Positions 35,003 through 43,709 are shown, counted from the stretch's first letter. The stretch is 64,000 nt of DNA from Holophaga foetida DSM 6591 (GCF_000242615.2 NZ_KI912268.1:139229-203228), one strand, 5' to 3'. A program made the numbers and translations. Notes: generated by a model from the letters alone, not told the origin.

Positions 35003-35899
35003 ATGAACGGCAAGCCATCCATCCTGGTCGTCGATCCCTCCCTCCAGGAAACCGAATCCCTGAGGGCCATGTTCGGTGGGGAGTTCGAAATCCTCAGCGC
35101 CGCTTCCTGTTCCGAGGGGCTGGAGTCAGCCCGTCATGCCTCACCGGATCTCATCCTTCTCAATGCCGCTCTTCCGGATTGCGATGTCTTCGAGGCCTGT
35201 GGGCAGTTCAAGCAGGAACCCATGGTGAAGGAGACGCCCTTGATCCTCCTGGGGGGGAAGGAGCAGGAGGGTTTCGAATCCAAGGCCGTCAAGGCGGGAT
35301 GCGCTGACTTCATTCCGCTGCCTCTCCGCCCCTCCCTCACCCTGGCCCGGGTCCGGCAGCATGTGGAGGCCGGACAGTACCGGTCCATCCTCAGGCAGAT
35401 CTCCTGGATCGATCCGGTGACGGGGCTGCCCAACGAGGCCCATATGGAGAGTTCCCTCCAGGTCGAGTGGCGCCGGGCCGCCCGGAACCGGACCTCCCTG
35501 GCCCTGGTGCTCATTGCCCTGGACCATTTCGAGGCCTACCAGCGGAGCCACGGCCGCCATGCGGTGGAAGAGTGCCAGCGTCGGCTTTCCGCCATCCTGG
35601 GCGATGGCATCCAGCGGGCGGGGGATGTGATGGGGCGTCACGGCGGAACCGGCTTCGTCTGCATCCTTCCCGAGACCGACAACATCGGCGCTGTTTCCGT
35701 CTGCGAGCGCTTCCGGGCTGAGGTCTATACCGCCGCCATCCCCAATCCCCACGCCAAGATCGGCATCCTGACGGTGAGTCTGGGGGTCGCCACGCTTCTT
35801 CCCTCCAGGGGTGACGCCCTGGCCGACCTCAAGATCGCCACCGAGGAGGCCCTGAACCGCGCCATCCTGCGGGGTGGGAACCAGGTTGTGTTTGCATGA
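35003..35899 (+). CDS. Receiver-GGDEF protein with both active sites degenerate
   Basis: 298 residues: a receiver-like domain (5-120) followed by a GGDEF-like domain (135-298, DPVTGLPNEAHM). The phosphoacceptor Asp is replaced by Asn54 (ILLNAALPDCD), the conserved Lys region reads IPLPL, and the first acidic pair is VVDPS. The cyclase motif reads GGTGF at 214-218 instead of GGDEF, although the metal-site Asp in ALDHFEAY is present. Neither phosphorylation nor c-di-GMP synthesis is expected. It may bind nucleotide or act as a scaffold. The ATG at 35003 has GGAG eight bases upstream. It is divergent from topB. Confidence 0.82.
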   Translation: MNGKPSILVVDPSLQETESLRAMFGGEFEILSAASCSEGLESARHASPDLILLNAALPDCDVFEACGQFKQEPMVKETPLILLGGKEQEGFESKAVKAGCADFIPLPLRPSLTLARVRQHVEAGQYRSILRQISWIDPVTGLPNEAHMESSLQVEWRRAARNRTSLALVLIALDHFEAYQRSHGRHAVEECQRRLSAILGDGIQRAGDVMGRHGGTGFVCILPETDNIGAVSVCERFRAEVYTAAIPNPHAKIGILTVSLGVATLLPSRGDALADLKIATEEALNRAILRGGNQVVFA

Positions 35900-35974
35900 T
35901 CCCTCCCGGCCACCGGGAGAGATCATTGAGACGTTCCATCCTGAAAGGGGGGAGGCTTCGACCTCTCCCCTTTT

Positions 35975-37003
35975 CTACGCCAATTCCTCCATGATCCTCA
36001 GCAGCACCTCGGGCCCGGGCTTGAGGGTGCTCTGGGGCAAGGCTGTCAGGGGCGTCTGGGTGGTCTTCACGAAATCGTGGAGGGTGGGCTTGTCGGGGTG
36101 GCAATAGAGGAGCCCCGTCAGAAGTTCACCCTTCTCCCGGGATTCGTGGACGATCCGCCATGCTTCGATCCGGTTCGAGGGGTCGTAGTCCTCGTGGAGG
36201 GTCCGGAAGGTGATGCGGCTGCCATCGGGGAAGGTAACCTCGCGGGATTCTCCTGCGGGGATCTCCACCGGCTCCGTGTGGAATGGGGGGATGAAGCCCA
36301 GCTCCTGGAGCGGGATCTCGCGTTGCTTGGCGCTCTGGTAGGAGCGGGTGCTGGTTTCGTGGTTGTTCCAGGTGACGCAGGGGCTGATGACATCCAACAC
36401 TGCGGTGCCAGGATGGGCGAAGGCGGCCTTGATGAGGGTCTTGAGCTGCTTGGGGTTGCCGCTGAAGGAACGGGCCACGAAGCCGCAGCCCAGCTCCATG
36501 GCCAGGGTGCATGGATCCACGGGGGGGAGTTCGTTGACTTGGCCCCACCTGAGGGCGGATCCCTGGTCCGCCGTGGCGGAGAACTGGCCCTTGGTGAGGG
36601 CATAGACGCCATTGTCCTCGATGATGTAGACCACGGGCACATTGCGGCGGATCAGGTGGGTGAAGTGGTTCAGGCCGATGGACATGGAGTCGCCATCACC
36701 GCTCACCAGGAGGTTCTTCATGGAGCGATTGGCCAGGGCCACCCCGGTACAGACCGCCGCGGCGCGCCCGTGGATGGAGTTGAAGCCCCAGGCGCTTCTC
36801 AGGAAGTAGGCTGGGGTCTTGCTGGAGCAGCCGATCCCCGAGAGCTTGGCGACCTGATGGGGTTCCAGGCCCAGTTCGAAGGCGGCGTGGATGATCTGGA
36901 GGGTGATGCCCTCGTGGCCACAGCCCACGCAGAGGGTGGACTTGCCCCCCGTGTAGTCCTGGAGGCTGAGGCCGAGCTTGTTGGTCGTGGGAGAGGTGCT
37001 CAT
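35975..37003 (-). CDS. korB: 2-oxoacid:ferredoxin oxidoreductase, beta subunit
   Basis: 342 residues. The TPP-binding domain has CVGCGHEG, the GDGDSMSIG segment and NGVYALTKGQ. The subunit pairs with the alpha subunit encoded three bases upstream to decarboxylate a 2-oxoacid (2-oxoglutarate is the usual substrate of this two-subunit form) and reduce ferredoxin. It is cytoplasmic and central to anaerobic carbon flow. The ribosome-binding site AGGAG overlaps the korA stop. Substrate identity is inferred from family, not proven. Confidence 0.92.
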   Translation of the reverse strand: MSTSPTTNKLGLSLQDYTGGKSTLCVGCGHEGITLQIIHAAFELGLEPHQVAKLSGIGCSSKTPAYFLRSAWGFNSIHGRAAAVCTGVALANRSMKNLLVSGDGDSMSIGLNHFTHLIRRNVPVVYIIEDNGVYALTKGQFSATADQGSALRWGQVNELPPVDPCTLAMELGCGFVARSFSGNPKQLKTLIKAAFAHPGTAVLDVISPCVTWNNHETSTRSYQSAKQREIPLQELGFIPPFHTEPVEIPAGESREVTFPDGSRITFRTLHEDYDPSNRIEAWRIVHESREKGELLTGLLYCHPDKPTLHDFVKTTQTPLTALPQSTLKPGPEVLLRIMEELA

Positions 37004-37006
37004 GGT

Positions 37007-38782
37007 TCACATCTCCTGGGAGAGGATCTGGTCGACGATGGTCTGGGCGGTGATGGGGGTGGAGTCGAAGTGGAGGACGCTTCGCAGTCTGGGGGCCTCT
37101 TTCGGAAAGAATTCCTTCAGGAGGGCCGCCATCTGGCCGTCCCGGTTCTGCTCCACCACGTAGACCACCTCCATGGACCGGAGGAAACCCCCGATGGTTT
37201 CGGAGAAGGGCAGGGCCCTCACCCGCAGGTAGTCGAGGCGGGTCCCGTGGTGCTCCCGGAGGATGTCCAAAGCCTCCATCACCGCTGGATCGCTGGAACC
37301 GTAGGCCAGGACACCCCGTTTGCCCCCGCATTCCAGGTGGATGGGCTGCGGCAGGACGGAGGCGGCCGAAAGGATCTTCCGCTGGATGCGCAGGAGCACC
37401 TCCGTGTATTCAGCCGGGTTCTCGGTGTAGACGGCCTGGGCGTTGTGCCCCGAGCCGCGGGTCAGGTAGGCGCCCTTGCCGCCGGGGGTGCCGGGCAGGG
37501 TGCGGTAGGGGATGCCATCGCCATCCACATCCCGGTAGCGCCCCCAGGCCTGGATCTTTTTCAGGGCTTCTTCATCCAGGACCTTGCCTCGGTCGAGATT
37601 GCCCTCGGGGTATTCGAAAGGGTTTGTGATCCAGCTCTGCATGGCCAGATCCAGGTCCGACACCAGGAATACGGGGGTCTGGAATCGCTCTGCCAAGTCA
37701 AAGGCGTCGTAGGTGAAACGGAAGCACTCCTCCATGGTGGCCGGGTAGAGGTTGATGTGGAGGGTATCCCCATGGCCGGCCTTGGCGCAGAGCTTGATGT
37801 CCGACTGGCTGCTGCGGGTGGGGAGCCCGGTGGAGGGGCCGACTCGTTGCACATCCACGAAGACCCCGGGAACCTCGGCGTAGTAGGCGAGTCCGATGAA
37901 CTCCGTCATAAGGGATAGTCCGGGGCCGGAGGTGGCCGTCATGGACCGGGCCCCGGCCCAGCCAGCCCCCACCACCATCCCGGCGCTGGCCAGTTCATCC
38001 TCCATCTGCAGGATGGCCACGGTGGGACCGGCTGTTTCTGGGTCAAGGCGATGAGAGGCCGCATACTCCGCCAGGCCCTCAATGAGACCGGTGCTGGGGG
38101 TGATGGGGTACCACCCCACCACCGTGACCCCCGCGAAAAGGGCGCCCAGGGCGCAGGCCGTATTGCCATCGATGAGAAGTCGGGCCCCGCTCCTGGGTTC
38201 ACGCTGTACCCTGAGTTCCTCCTGGTCCGGCAGATTGGCCAGGGCCCACTGGTAACCAGCGTCCATGGCTGCATGGTTCAGGGCTTCGGCCTTGCCTTTG
38301 AGCAGTCTGGCGAGGGCAAGGGTGGCCTCGCTCATCTCAATGCCCAGGAGCCTGACCAGGACCCCGACGTAGACCATATTCTTCACGAGCCGCTGGAATT
38401 TCATCTCGGGGCAGCAGGCCGTCGCCAGTTCCTGGAAAGGCACCCCGAAGGCGGTGATATCCTGGCGGCAATTCCCCAGCTTGAGGGACTCGTCATAGAT
38501 GCACAGGGCTCCGGGGGGGAGCCTTGCGATGTCCTCGGCGGCGCTTTCGGGATTCATGCAGACCATCAGATCGGTTTCTGGTTTGCGGGCCGCATAACCC
38601 CTGTGGCTCAAGCGGATCTGGAACCAGGTGGGCATCCCCGAGATGTTGGAGGGAAAGAAGTTCTTGCCGCTCACCGGCACGCCCATCTGGAAGATGGCCC
38701 GCATCAGGACGTTGTTCGCGGTTTGGCTGCCTGAGCCGTTGACGGTCGCCACTTCGATGGAGAAGTTGTTCACCCTCGTCAT
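37007..38782 (-). CDS. korA: 2-oxoacid:ferredoxin oxidoreductase, alpha subunit (gamma-alpha fusion)
   Basis: 591 residues. The N-terminal 190 residues are the gamma (transhydrogenase-like) domain (ATVNGSGSQTANNVLMRAI), fused to the alpha pyrimidine-binding domain (DGNTACALGALFAGVTVVGWYPITPSTGLIE, MTATSGPGLSLMTEFIGLAYYAEVP). This is the KorA layout of two-subunit enzymes. The ATG at 38782 sits in an ATGA overlap with the stop of a 14-codon open frame (38779-38823) that has its own strong ribosome-binding site, so translation is probably coupled. It forms an operon with korB and is divergent from lexA. Confidence 0.92.
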   Translation of the reverse strand: MTRVNNFSIEVATVNGSGSQTANNVLMRAIFQMGVPVSGKNFFPSNISGMPTWFQIRLSHRGYAARKPETDLMVCMNPESAAEDIARLPPGALCIYDESLKLGNCRQDITAFGVPFQELATACCPEMKFQRLVKNMVYVGVLVRLLGIEMSEATLALARLLKGKAEALNHAAMDAGYQWALANLPDQEELRVQREPRSGARLLIDGNTACALGALFAGVTVVGWYPITPSTGLIEGLAEYAASHRLDPETAGPTVAILQMEDELASAGMVVGAGWAGARSMTATSGPGLSLMTEFIGLAYYAEVPGVFVDVQRVGPSTGLPTRSSQSDIKLCAKAGHGDTLHINLYPATMEECFRFTYDAFDLAERFQTPVFLVSDLDLAMQSWITNPFEYPEGNLDRGKVLDEEALKKIQAWGRYRDVDGDGIPYRTLPGTPGGKGAYLTRGSGHNAQAVYTENPAEYTEVLLRIQRKILSAASVLPQPIHLECGGKRGVLAYGSSDPAVMEALDILREHHGTRLDYLRVRALPFSETIGGFLRSMEVVYVVEQNRDGQMAALLKEFFPKEAPRLRSVLHFDSTPITAQTIVDQILSQEM

Positions 38783-38823
38783 CGCTCACCTGCCTGGTAG
38801 ATCCTCTGGATCGTCATCAACAT
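38779..38823 (-). CDS. 14-residue leader peptide ORF upstream of korA
   Basis: An open frame encoding MLMTIQRIYQAGER starts at 38823 after AAGGAG (38830-38835, six bases away). It stops at a TGA that overlaps the korA ATG as ATGA. The ribosome-binding site here is stronger than the AGGTG before korA itself. It is too short for homology. It looks like a translational-coupling leader, or the true entry point for ribosomes. The function is inference. Confidence 0.5.
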   Translation of the reverse strand: MLMTIQRIYQAGER

Positions 38824-38886
38824 GGGTTCTCCTTGAGGGCTGTGATCGGATGGGAAAATGTCAAAGCAAAAAAAGCGAAAAAAAGG

Positions 38887-38915
38887 TTGACCGGCACGAA
38901 TCCTTTGCCTAGATT
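38887..38915 (+). promoter_or_regulatory. Sigma70 promoter of lexA
   Basis: TTGACC (38887-38892) and TAGATT (38910-38915) have an ideal 17-base spacer. Transcription should start about seven bases after the -10, right at the lexA ATG (38923). The mRNA would then be leaderless; no ribosome-binding site precedes the ATG. Confidence 0.7.
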
Positions 38916-38922
38916 TGGATGC

Positions 38923-39576
38923 ATGAAAGCTACAAATCTGACCAGGCGCCAACTCTCCGTGATTCAATTCATCCGTACCTTCCTCCAGGAGGAGGGCCGG
39001 AGTCCGACCCTCAAGGAGATTGCGGATGGCGTGGGCTCCAGTGCGGTCAGCACCATTCACAAGCATGTTCAGCATCTTATCGAAAAAGGCTTCCTCGATC
39101 GCAGTCATGGCAAGGGGAACAACATCATCCTCGCCGACATGGCCGATGAACCCAAGGCGGAGTCCCCTGCGCGGCCACCGGTGGAGCGCGCCATGGGGCG
39201 CCTCTTTCCTTTCTGCGGCGATGTCGCGGCCGGCGCCCCGTTGCTTCCCGAGACCCGGGCCATTCCCCTGGAGGTTCCCAACAGCATCCATCGTGATCGG
39301 GAGGGCCTCTTCGTACTCAGGGTGCGGGGGGAGTCCATGACGGATGACGCCATCCTGGATGGCGACCTGGCGGTGCTTCAGCGTCGGGGTGAATACCGCA
39401 ACGGCGATCGCGTGGTGGCCCTCATTGATGGGGAGGAGGCGACCCTCAAGGAATACCGCCGGGATCCCCAAGGGGTTTGGCTGATTCCCCACAATCCTGA
39501 TCTGGGCCCCAAGTGCTATTCTCCCGATCGGATCGACATCCAGGGGGTGCTGGTGGGGGTCATGCGCAGTTGCTGA
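38923..39576 (+). CDS. lexA: LexA repressor
   Basis: 217 residues. The N-terminal winged helix (LTRRQLSVIQFIRTFLQEEGRSPTLKEIADGVG) leads to the S24 autoprotease domain: cleavage site Ala103-Gly104 (DVAAGAPL), Ser138 in RGESMTDDAI, and Lys176 in EEATLKEY. It represses SOS genes until RecA-stimulated self-cleavage. The ATG at 38923 matches the family start. Upstream in-frame sequence would reach into the promoter and the divergent korA leader. I could not identify a LexA box by eye. Confidence 0.93.
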   Translation: MKATNLTRRQLSVIQFIRTFLQEEGRSPTLKEIADGVGSSAVSTIHKHVQHLIEKGFLDRSHGKGNNIILADMADEPKAESPARPPVERAMGRLFPFCGDVAAGAPLLPETRAIPLEVPNSIHRDREGLFVLRVRGESMTDDAILDGDLAVLQRRGEYRNGDRVVALIDGEEATLKEYRRDPQGVWLIPHNPDLGPKCYSPDRIDIQGVLVGVMRSC

Positions 39577-39647
39577 TCTCCTGTGCGTTATCGTTGCTTG
39601 GTTCCCACAGGGTCTTCAAGCTACACTAGCTGCACATACAGGGGTTC

Positions 39648-40664
39648 ATGACGATGGTTTTCTTCAATCACGCCACCCGGCAGATGACGGCGAAGATCGT
39701 CTACTACGGACCCGGTCTGTGCGGAAAAACCACGAACCTGAACACCATCTACGGCAAGACCAGCCAGAAGGCCAGGGGAGAGATGGTCTCCCTCAACACG
39801 GAAACGGATCGGACCCTCTTCTTCGACCTGCTGCCCCTGGACGTGGGCACCATCGGTGGGTTCAAGACCAAGCTCCAGCTCTATACCGTGCCTGGCCAGG
39901 TCTTCTATAACTCCACCCGCAAGCTGGTGCTCAAGGGTGTAGATGGCATTGTCTTCGTGGCTGACAGCCAGACGCCCATGCTGGACGCCAACAAAGAGAG
40001 CTTCCAGAACCTCGGGGACAACCTGCGGGAGCTGGGGCTGGAACTGGGGGACATCCCCATCGTCTTCCAGTGGAACAAGCGGGACCTCAAGCAGATCATC
40101 CCTGTGGAGCAGCTTGAGGCGGAACTCAACCCTCGTCAGGCGCCCAGCTATCTCGCCATCGCTTCAGAGGGAAACGGCGTTTTCGAGACGCTGCGGGGGA
40201 TCACTAAGCTGGCCCTTGCCCATATCAAGATCCAGCATCTGGCGGACATGGGCGATGCTCGTGGGAAAACGGAGATTGCGGTCGCCTCTGGGTCTCCTCC
40301 CTTGATCAAGCTGAACGGAAACCCTTCCGGGCTTCTGCCTCCAGTGGTTGTTCCCAAAATGACCATGCCGCACATCTCGCCGACCACTTCGAAACTCGGC
40401 AAGGGCGTCGCGGTGCCGGTCTTGCCCAGGCCCGCCGTTCCCTCCCCCAGGCCCATGGCCAAGTTGCCCAGTCTCCAGCCCATCGCTGCTCCCGCACCGG
40501 AAGGCCTCCGGGTGACCTTGTCCGAGACTATGGACGACTCGGATCTGGAATTGCGGGTCCAGGTTCTCCAGGGGGGACAGGTCGTCGGAGAGCTGAGTGT
40601 GGAGAAGTCTGCTCCCACCAGGGGAGGGGCGAGCCGATTTTCCCTGGTCCTGAAGCGGAGCTGA
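39648..40664 (+). CDS. mglA: MglA-type small GTPase with C-terminal extension
   Basis: 338 residues. Residues 1-200 are a Ras-like GTPase of the MglA branch: P-loop GPGLCGKTT (21-29), the switch II segment TVPGQ in place of DxxGQ (usual for MglA), and NKRD. MglA sets polarity and motility with its partner MglB; no mglB is adjacent. Residues 205-338 are an added Pro-rich linker and a small basic domain that usual MglA proteins (about 195 residues) lack. It may connect to the type IV pili encoded at 60-64 kb, which is inference. It starts at 39648 (AGGGG three bases before); 39654 is possible. Confidence 0.9.
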   Translation: MTMVFFNHATRQMTAKIVYYGPGLCGKTTNLNTIYGKTSQKARGEMVSLNTETDRTLFFDLLPLDVGTIGGFKTKLQLYTVPGQVFYNSTRKLVLKGVDGIVFVADSQTPMLDANKESFQNLGDNLRELGLELGDIPIVFQWNKRDLKQIIPVEQLEAELNPRQAPSYLAIASEGNGVFETLRGITKLALAHIKIQHLADMGDARGKTEIAVASGSPPLIKLNGNPSGLLPPVVVPKMTMPHISPTTSKLGKGVAVPVLPRPAVPSPRPMAKLPSLQPIAAPAPEGLRVTLSETMDDSDLELRVQVLQGGQVVGELSVEKSAPTRGGASRFSLVLKRS

Positions 40665-40665
40665 T

Positions 40666-41241
40666 GTGCTGAAAGCCCTTCTGGGTCTGGCCTGTGCCAG
40701 CCTTCTGGCTGCCCCTCCGGCGTGGTGGCAGGGGCTCAGGTCCTCGCCCCGCCTGGAGAGCCCCTTCATCCAGGAGTCCGATAGCGCGGTCTTCGGCAAG
40801 GTCAGGCGTACGGGACGGCTCCAGGTCGCGCCCGGGGGCAAGGTGCGCGTGGCATACGACAAGGGCCTGCTGGTGGTCTGTGATGGCCGGACCCTGGTGC
40901 AGTACGATCCTGCTGCCCGCACAGCCCAGCGCGCTTCCTTGCGATCTCTGCAGCGGGAGATGCCCCTTCTGAGCATTCTCGTGGATCCCAAGGACCTGGA
41001 TCAGGCCTACGAGATCCGATACCCCGGGGGGGAGCGCCTGGAACTGATTCCTCGCCGCCCCGGGGGGATCAAGGTTGATCTGGAAGGCCGGAAGGGGCTG
41101 CTCTGGAGAATCCATTGGGTGGACGCCACCGGCGCAGGGCAGACCTTGGAACTCACGCAGCCCCGTGCGATGGCCCCAGTGGATGCAAAGACCTACCGAT
41201 TCCAGGCCCCCGCCGGTACGCGGTGGATCGGAGAACCCTGA
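40666..41241 (+). CDS. LolA-like outer-membrane lipoprotein carrier protein
   Basis: 191 residues with a signal peptide (LKALLGLACASLLAAPPAWW). The mature part follows the LolA pattern: FIQESDSAVFGKVRRTGRLQVAPGGKVRVAYD and LLVVCDGRTLVQYDP. LolA ferries lipoproteins through the periplasm. The sequence is divergent, so a related DUF is possible. It begins at a GTG one base after the mglA stop, with AGCGGAG before it, and is therefore coupled to mglA. It is followed by a tRNA gene. Confidence 0.75.
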   Translation: MLKALLGLACASLLAAPPAWWQGLRSSPRLESPFIQESDSAVFGKVRRTGRLQVAPGGKVRVAYDKGLLVVCDGRTLVQYDPAARTAQRASLRSLQREMPLLSILVDPKDLDQAYEIRYPGGERLELIPRRPGGIKVDLEGRKGLLWRIHWVDATGAGQTLELTQPRAMAPVDAKTYRFQAPAGTRWIGEP

Positions 41242-41277
41242 TTAGAAAAAGCCATCCCGAACGGATACAATGGATGC

Positions 41278-41353
41278 GGCCCTATAGCTCAGCGGTCAGA
41301 GCTGGCGGCTCATAACCGCTTGGTCCTCGGTTCGAATCCGGGTGGGGCCACCA
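41278..41353 (+). tRNA. tRNA with CAU anticodon (Ile2-like)
   Basis: 76 bases including an encoded CCA. Acceptor arms GGCCCTA (41278-41284) and TGGGGCC (41343-41349) pair with one G-T; discriminator A; the T-arm holds GGTTCGAATCC. The anticodon loop is CTCATAA. The overall sequence resembles E. coli ileX, whose CAU is modified to lysidine and reads AUA, more than the elongator tRNA-Met. Ile2 versus Met is unresolved by sequence alone. Confidence 0.92.
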
Positions 41354-41356
41354 GAA

Positions 41357-41389
41357 AACCCCCTGGAAATCAAAGGTTTCCAGGGGGTT
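41357..41389. terminator. Hairpin terminator after the tRNA
   Basis: A 13-bp perfect stem (41357-41369 with 41377-41389) has a 7-base loop. It starts four bases after the tRNA CCA. The T-run is weak on the plus strand. Confidence 0.75.
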
Positions 41390-41479
41390 CTGCCATTCTC
41401 CGGCTTTGGCTGAGCCGTTGATTGCACGGCCTTGCGCCTGGATCCTGATGGGACCCGGGGGCACGCGCCTTGCCAGCTA

Positions 41480-42163
41480 CTATCGGGCCGACATCTTCGC
41501 CTGTAGTTCCGCGATGGCCTTCACGGGATCCGGGGCCTTGAATACGGCATTCCCGGCCACCAGGACATCGGCCCCGGCCTGGACCAGTTCCCGGGCGTTG
41601 CCCATGCCCACGCCGCCATCCACCTGGATCATGAAGGGGATGTTGCGCTCCCGGCGCAGGGTGTCGAGGCGGGCCACCTTGTCCAGGATCCTGGGGATGA
41701 AGCTCTGGCCGCCGAAGCCGGGATTGACGCTCATGAGGAGGACGAAGTCGAAGTCCCCGACCAGGTCCACCAGACCCTCCACGGGGGTGCCGGGGTTCAG
41801 CACGACTCCGGCCTTGGCTCCGGCTCCTCGGATGGCCGACAGGGTGCGGTGGATGTGGGGATCGGCTTCCAGGTGGACGGAAACCCAGTCCGCCCCCGCC
41901 TGGATGAACTCAAGGGCGTAGCGGCCGGGGTTCTCGATCATCAGGTGGCAGTCCAGGGTGAGCTTGGTCTCCTTCCGGAGTGCTGCCACCACGGGCATGC
42001 CAATGGTGATGTTGGGCACGAAGTGTCCATCCATCACGTCCACATGGACGACGCAGGGTTCACCGGCCTCCATCACCTTCAGGCCATCGGCCAGGCGGGC
42101 GAAATCGGCGGAGAGAATGGAGGGAGCCAGCAGGGGCGTAGGGATGCGCAGGGGCTCGCTCAT
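41480..42163 (-). CDS. rpe: Ribulose-phosphate 3-epimerase
   Basis: 227 residues, TIM barrel. LAPSILSADFARL opens the barrel, HVDVMDGHFVPNITIG and LDCHLMIENP carry metal ligands, and LLMSVNPGFGGQSFIP and DGGVGMGN complete the active site. It interconverts ribulose-5-phosphate and xylulose-5-phosphate. Its ATG overlaps the trxB stop by four bases, so the two are translated together. Nothing is unusual. Confidence 0.97.
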   Translation of the reverse strand: MSEPLRIPTPLLAPSILSADFARLADGLKVMEAGEPCVVHVDVMDGHFVPNITIGMPVVAALRKETKLTLDCHLMIENPGRYALEFIQAGADWVSVHLEADPHIHRTLSAIRGAGAKAGVVLNPGTPVEGLVDLVGDFDFVLLMSVNPGFGGQSFIPRILDKVARLDTLRRERNIPFMIQVDGGVGMGNARELVQAGADVLVAGNAVFKAPDPVKAIAELQAKMSAR

Positions 42164-43134
42164 TCCGCGATCCCCTGTTCGGTCATCCAGCGCTCTGCGT
42201 CGATGGCCGCCATGCAGCCGGAGCCGGCTGCGGTGATGGCCTGCCGGTAGGTGTGGTCCTGGACATCCCCCGCGGCGAAGACGCCTGGAAGACAGGTCCG
42301 GGTGCTGCCCTTCTCCACGAGGAGGTAACCCGCTTCGTCCGTGGGGAGCTGCCCCTGGAAGAGGCTGGTGTTGGGCTGGTGCCCAATGGCCACGAAGAGG
42401 CCCTCCACCGGGAGTTCGGAAGTGGAGCCGTCCACGGTGTCCTTGAGGACGAGGGCGCGGATCTTCTCCACGCTCTCACCCGTGGGCAGGGCCACGGAAT
42501 GGGTCAGGACATCGGTCACCGTCTTGTTCCAGGCGACCTGGATCTTGGGGTTGGCCAGGGTCCGCTCCTGCATGGGTTTGGAGGCCCGGAACTTGTCGCG
42601 GCGATGGATGAGGGTCACCTTGGAGGCGAACTTGGTCAGGAAGGTGGCCTCTTCCAGGGCGGTGTCGCCGCCGCCGACCACGGCGATCTCCTTGCCCCGG
42701 TAGAAGAATCCGTCGCAGGTGGCGCAGGCGGAGACGCCGCCCCCCTTGCGGGAGAGGATCTCATCCTTGGCGATGCCCAGCCACTTGGCGCTGGCGCCGG
42801 TGGCGATGATGAGGGCGTCGCAGGTGTACTCGCCCTGTTCGGTGACGAGGCGGTAGGGACGGCTGGATAGATCGGCCTTGGTGACGGTTTCGGGCAGGAT
42901 CTCGGCGCCGAAGCGGGTGGCCTGCTCCCGCATCTCGTCCATCAGGGCCGTGCCCTGGACTCCCTCGCGGAAGCCCGGGAAGTTCTCAACCTCCGTGGTC
43001 ATGGTGAGCTGTCCTCCGGCCTGGACGCCTTCGAAGACCAGGGGGGTCAGGTTGGCCCGGGAGGCGTAGATGGCCGCGGTGAACCCCGAAGGGCCGGTGC
43101 CGATGATGATGAGCTTGCGGTGCTGGGTGGTCAT
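42160..43134 (-). CDS. trxB: Thioredoxin-disulfide reductase
   Basis: 324 residues. The FAD motif GTGPSGFTAAIYASRA, the redox-active CATCDG (SACATCDGFFYRG), the NADPH motif VVGGGDTALEEA and the C-terminal GVFAAGDVQD are all present. It transfers electrons from NADPH to thioredoxin. It lies upstream of rpe in a short operon (ATGA overlap), with a nitroreductase gene 17 bases upstream on the same strand. Confidence 0.96.
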   Translation of the reverse strand: MTTQHRKLIIIGTGPSGFTAAIYASRANLTPLVFEGVQAGGQLTMTTEVENFPGFREGVQGTALMDEMREQATRFGAEILPETVTKADLSSRPYRLVTEQGEYTCDALIIATGASAKWLGIAKDEILSRKGGGVSACATCDGFFYRGKEIAVVGGGDTALEEATFLTKFASKVTLIHRRDKFRASKPMQERTLANPKIQVAWNKTVTDVLTHSVALPTGESVEKIRALVLKDTVDGSTSELPVEGLFVAIGHQPNTSLFQGQLPTDEAGYLLVEKGSTRTCLPGVFAAGDVQDHTYRQAITAAGSGCMAAIDAERWMTEQGIAE

Positions 43135-43151
43135 GGATCTCTCGGGAAATG

Positions 43152-43709
43152 CTACTTGAGGACGGTGATGGTGTTCTCTTTGCGGGGGGCGGCCTGGGCT
43201 TCGGCGGCCTTGTGCCCGAAGGCCCCGGAGCCGATGACGACGAACCCGGCGGGGATGTGCAGCTCCTTGCGGAGCTCCTCGTTGGCGCCGCCGTTGAAGA
43301 GCATGCTGACGGCGTGGATCCAGCAGGAACCCAGGCCCATGGATTCCGCCGCCAGGAACATGTTCTCCAGGGCCACGGCGCCATCCAGGCGGCCAGTGTG
43401 GACCTGCTCATCCACAGCCACCAGGATCAGGGTGGGGGCCTGGTAGCAGATGCTGAAGTTGTTCCCCTTGGCCCGCTCTTCCATGGCCTTGACGCCGGAG
43501 CCCAGGAGCACTTGGCGGCAGGCTTCGTTGATGCGGTGGAGGGTCTCGGGGTTCTGGACCACCGTGAAGTGCCAGGGCTGGCGGTTCATGCCGCTGGGAG
43601 CGAAGCGGGCGGTCTCCAGAAGGACATGGAGCTCCTCCTCGGAGATCTGACTGGGAGTGTAAGCCCGGGTGCTGCGGCGCTTCAGGATCGTCTTAACCAC
43701 TTCGTTCAT
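43152..43709 (-). CDS. Nitroreductase family FMN protein
   Basis: 185 residues. The FMN-binding start KTILKRRSTRAYTPSQISEEEL, then ETARFAPSGMNRQPWHFTVVQ, and AAESMGLGSCWIHAV near the C-terminal third are typical of the family. It reduces nitro compounds, quinones or flavins with NAD(P)H. The TetR gene starts 31 bases away on the other strand and a second, ferredoxin-fused nitroreductase follows TetR, so TetR may control both. It may form one transcript with trxB and rpe. Confidence 0.9.
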   Translation of the reverse strand: MNEVVKTILKRRSTRAYTPSQISEEELHVLLETARFAPSGMNRQPWHFTVVQNPETLHRINEACRQVLLGSGVKAMEERAKGNNFSICYQAPTLILVAVDEQVHTGRLDGAVALENMFLAAESMGLGSCWIHAVSMLFNGGANEELRKELHIPAGFVVIGSGAFGHKAAEAQAAPRKENTITVLK

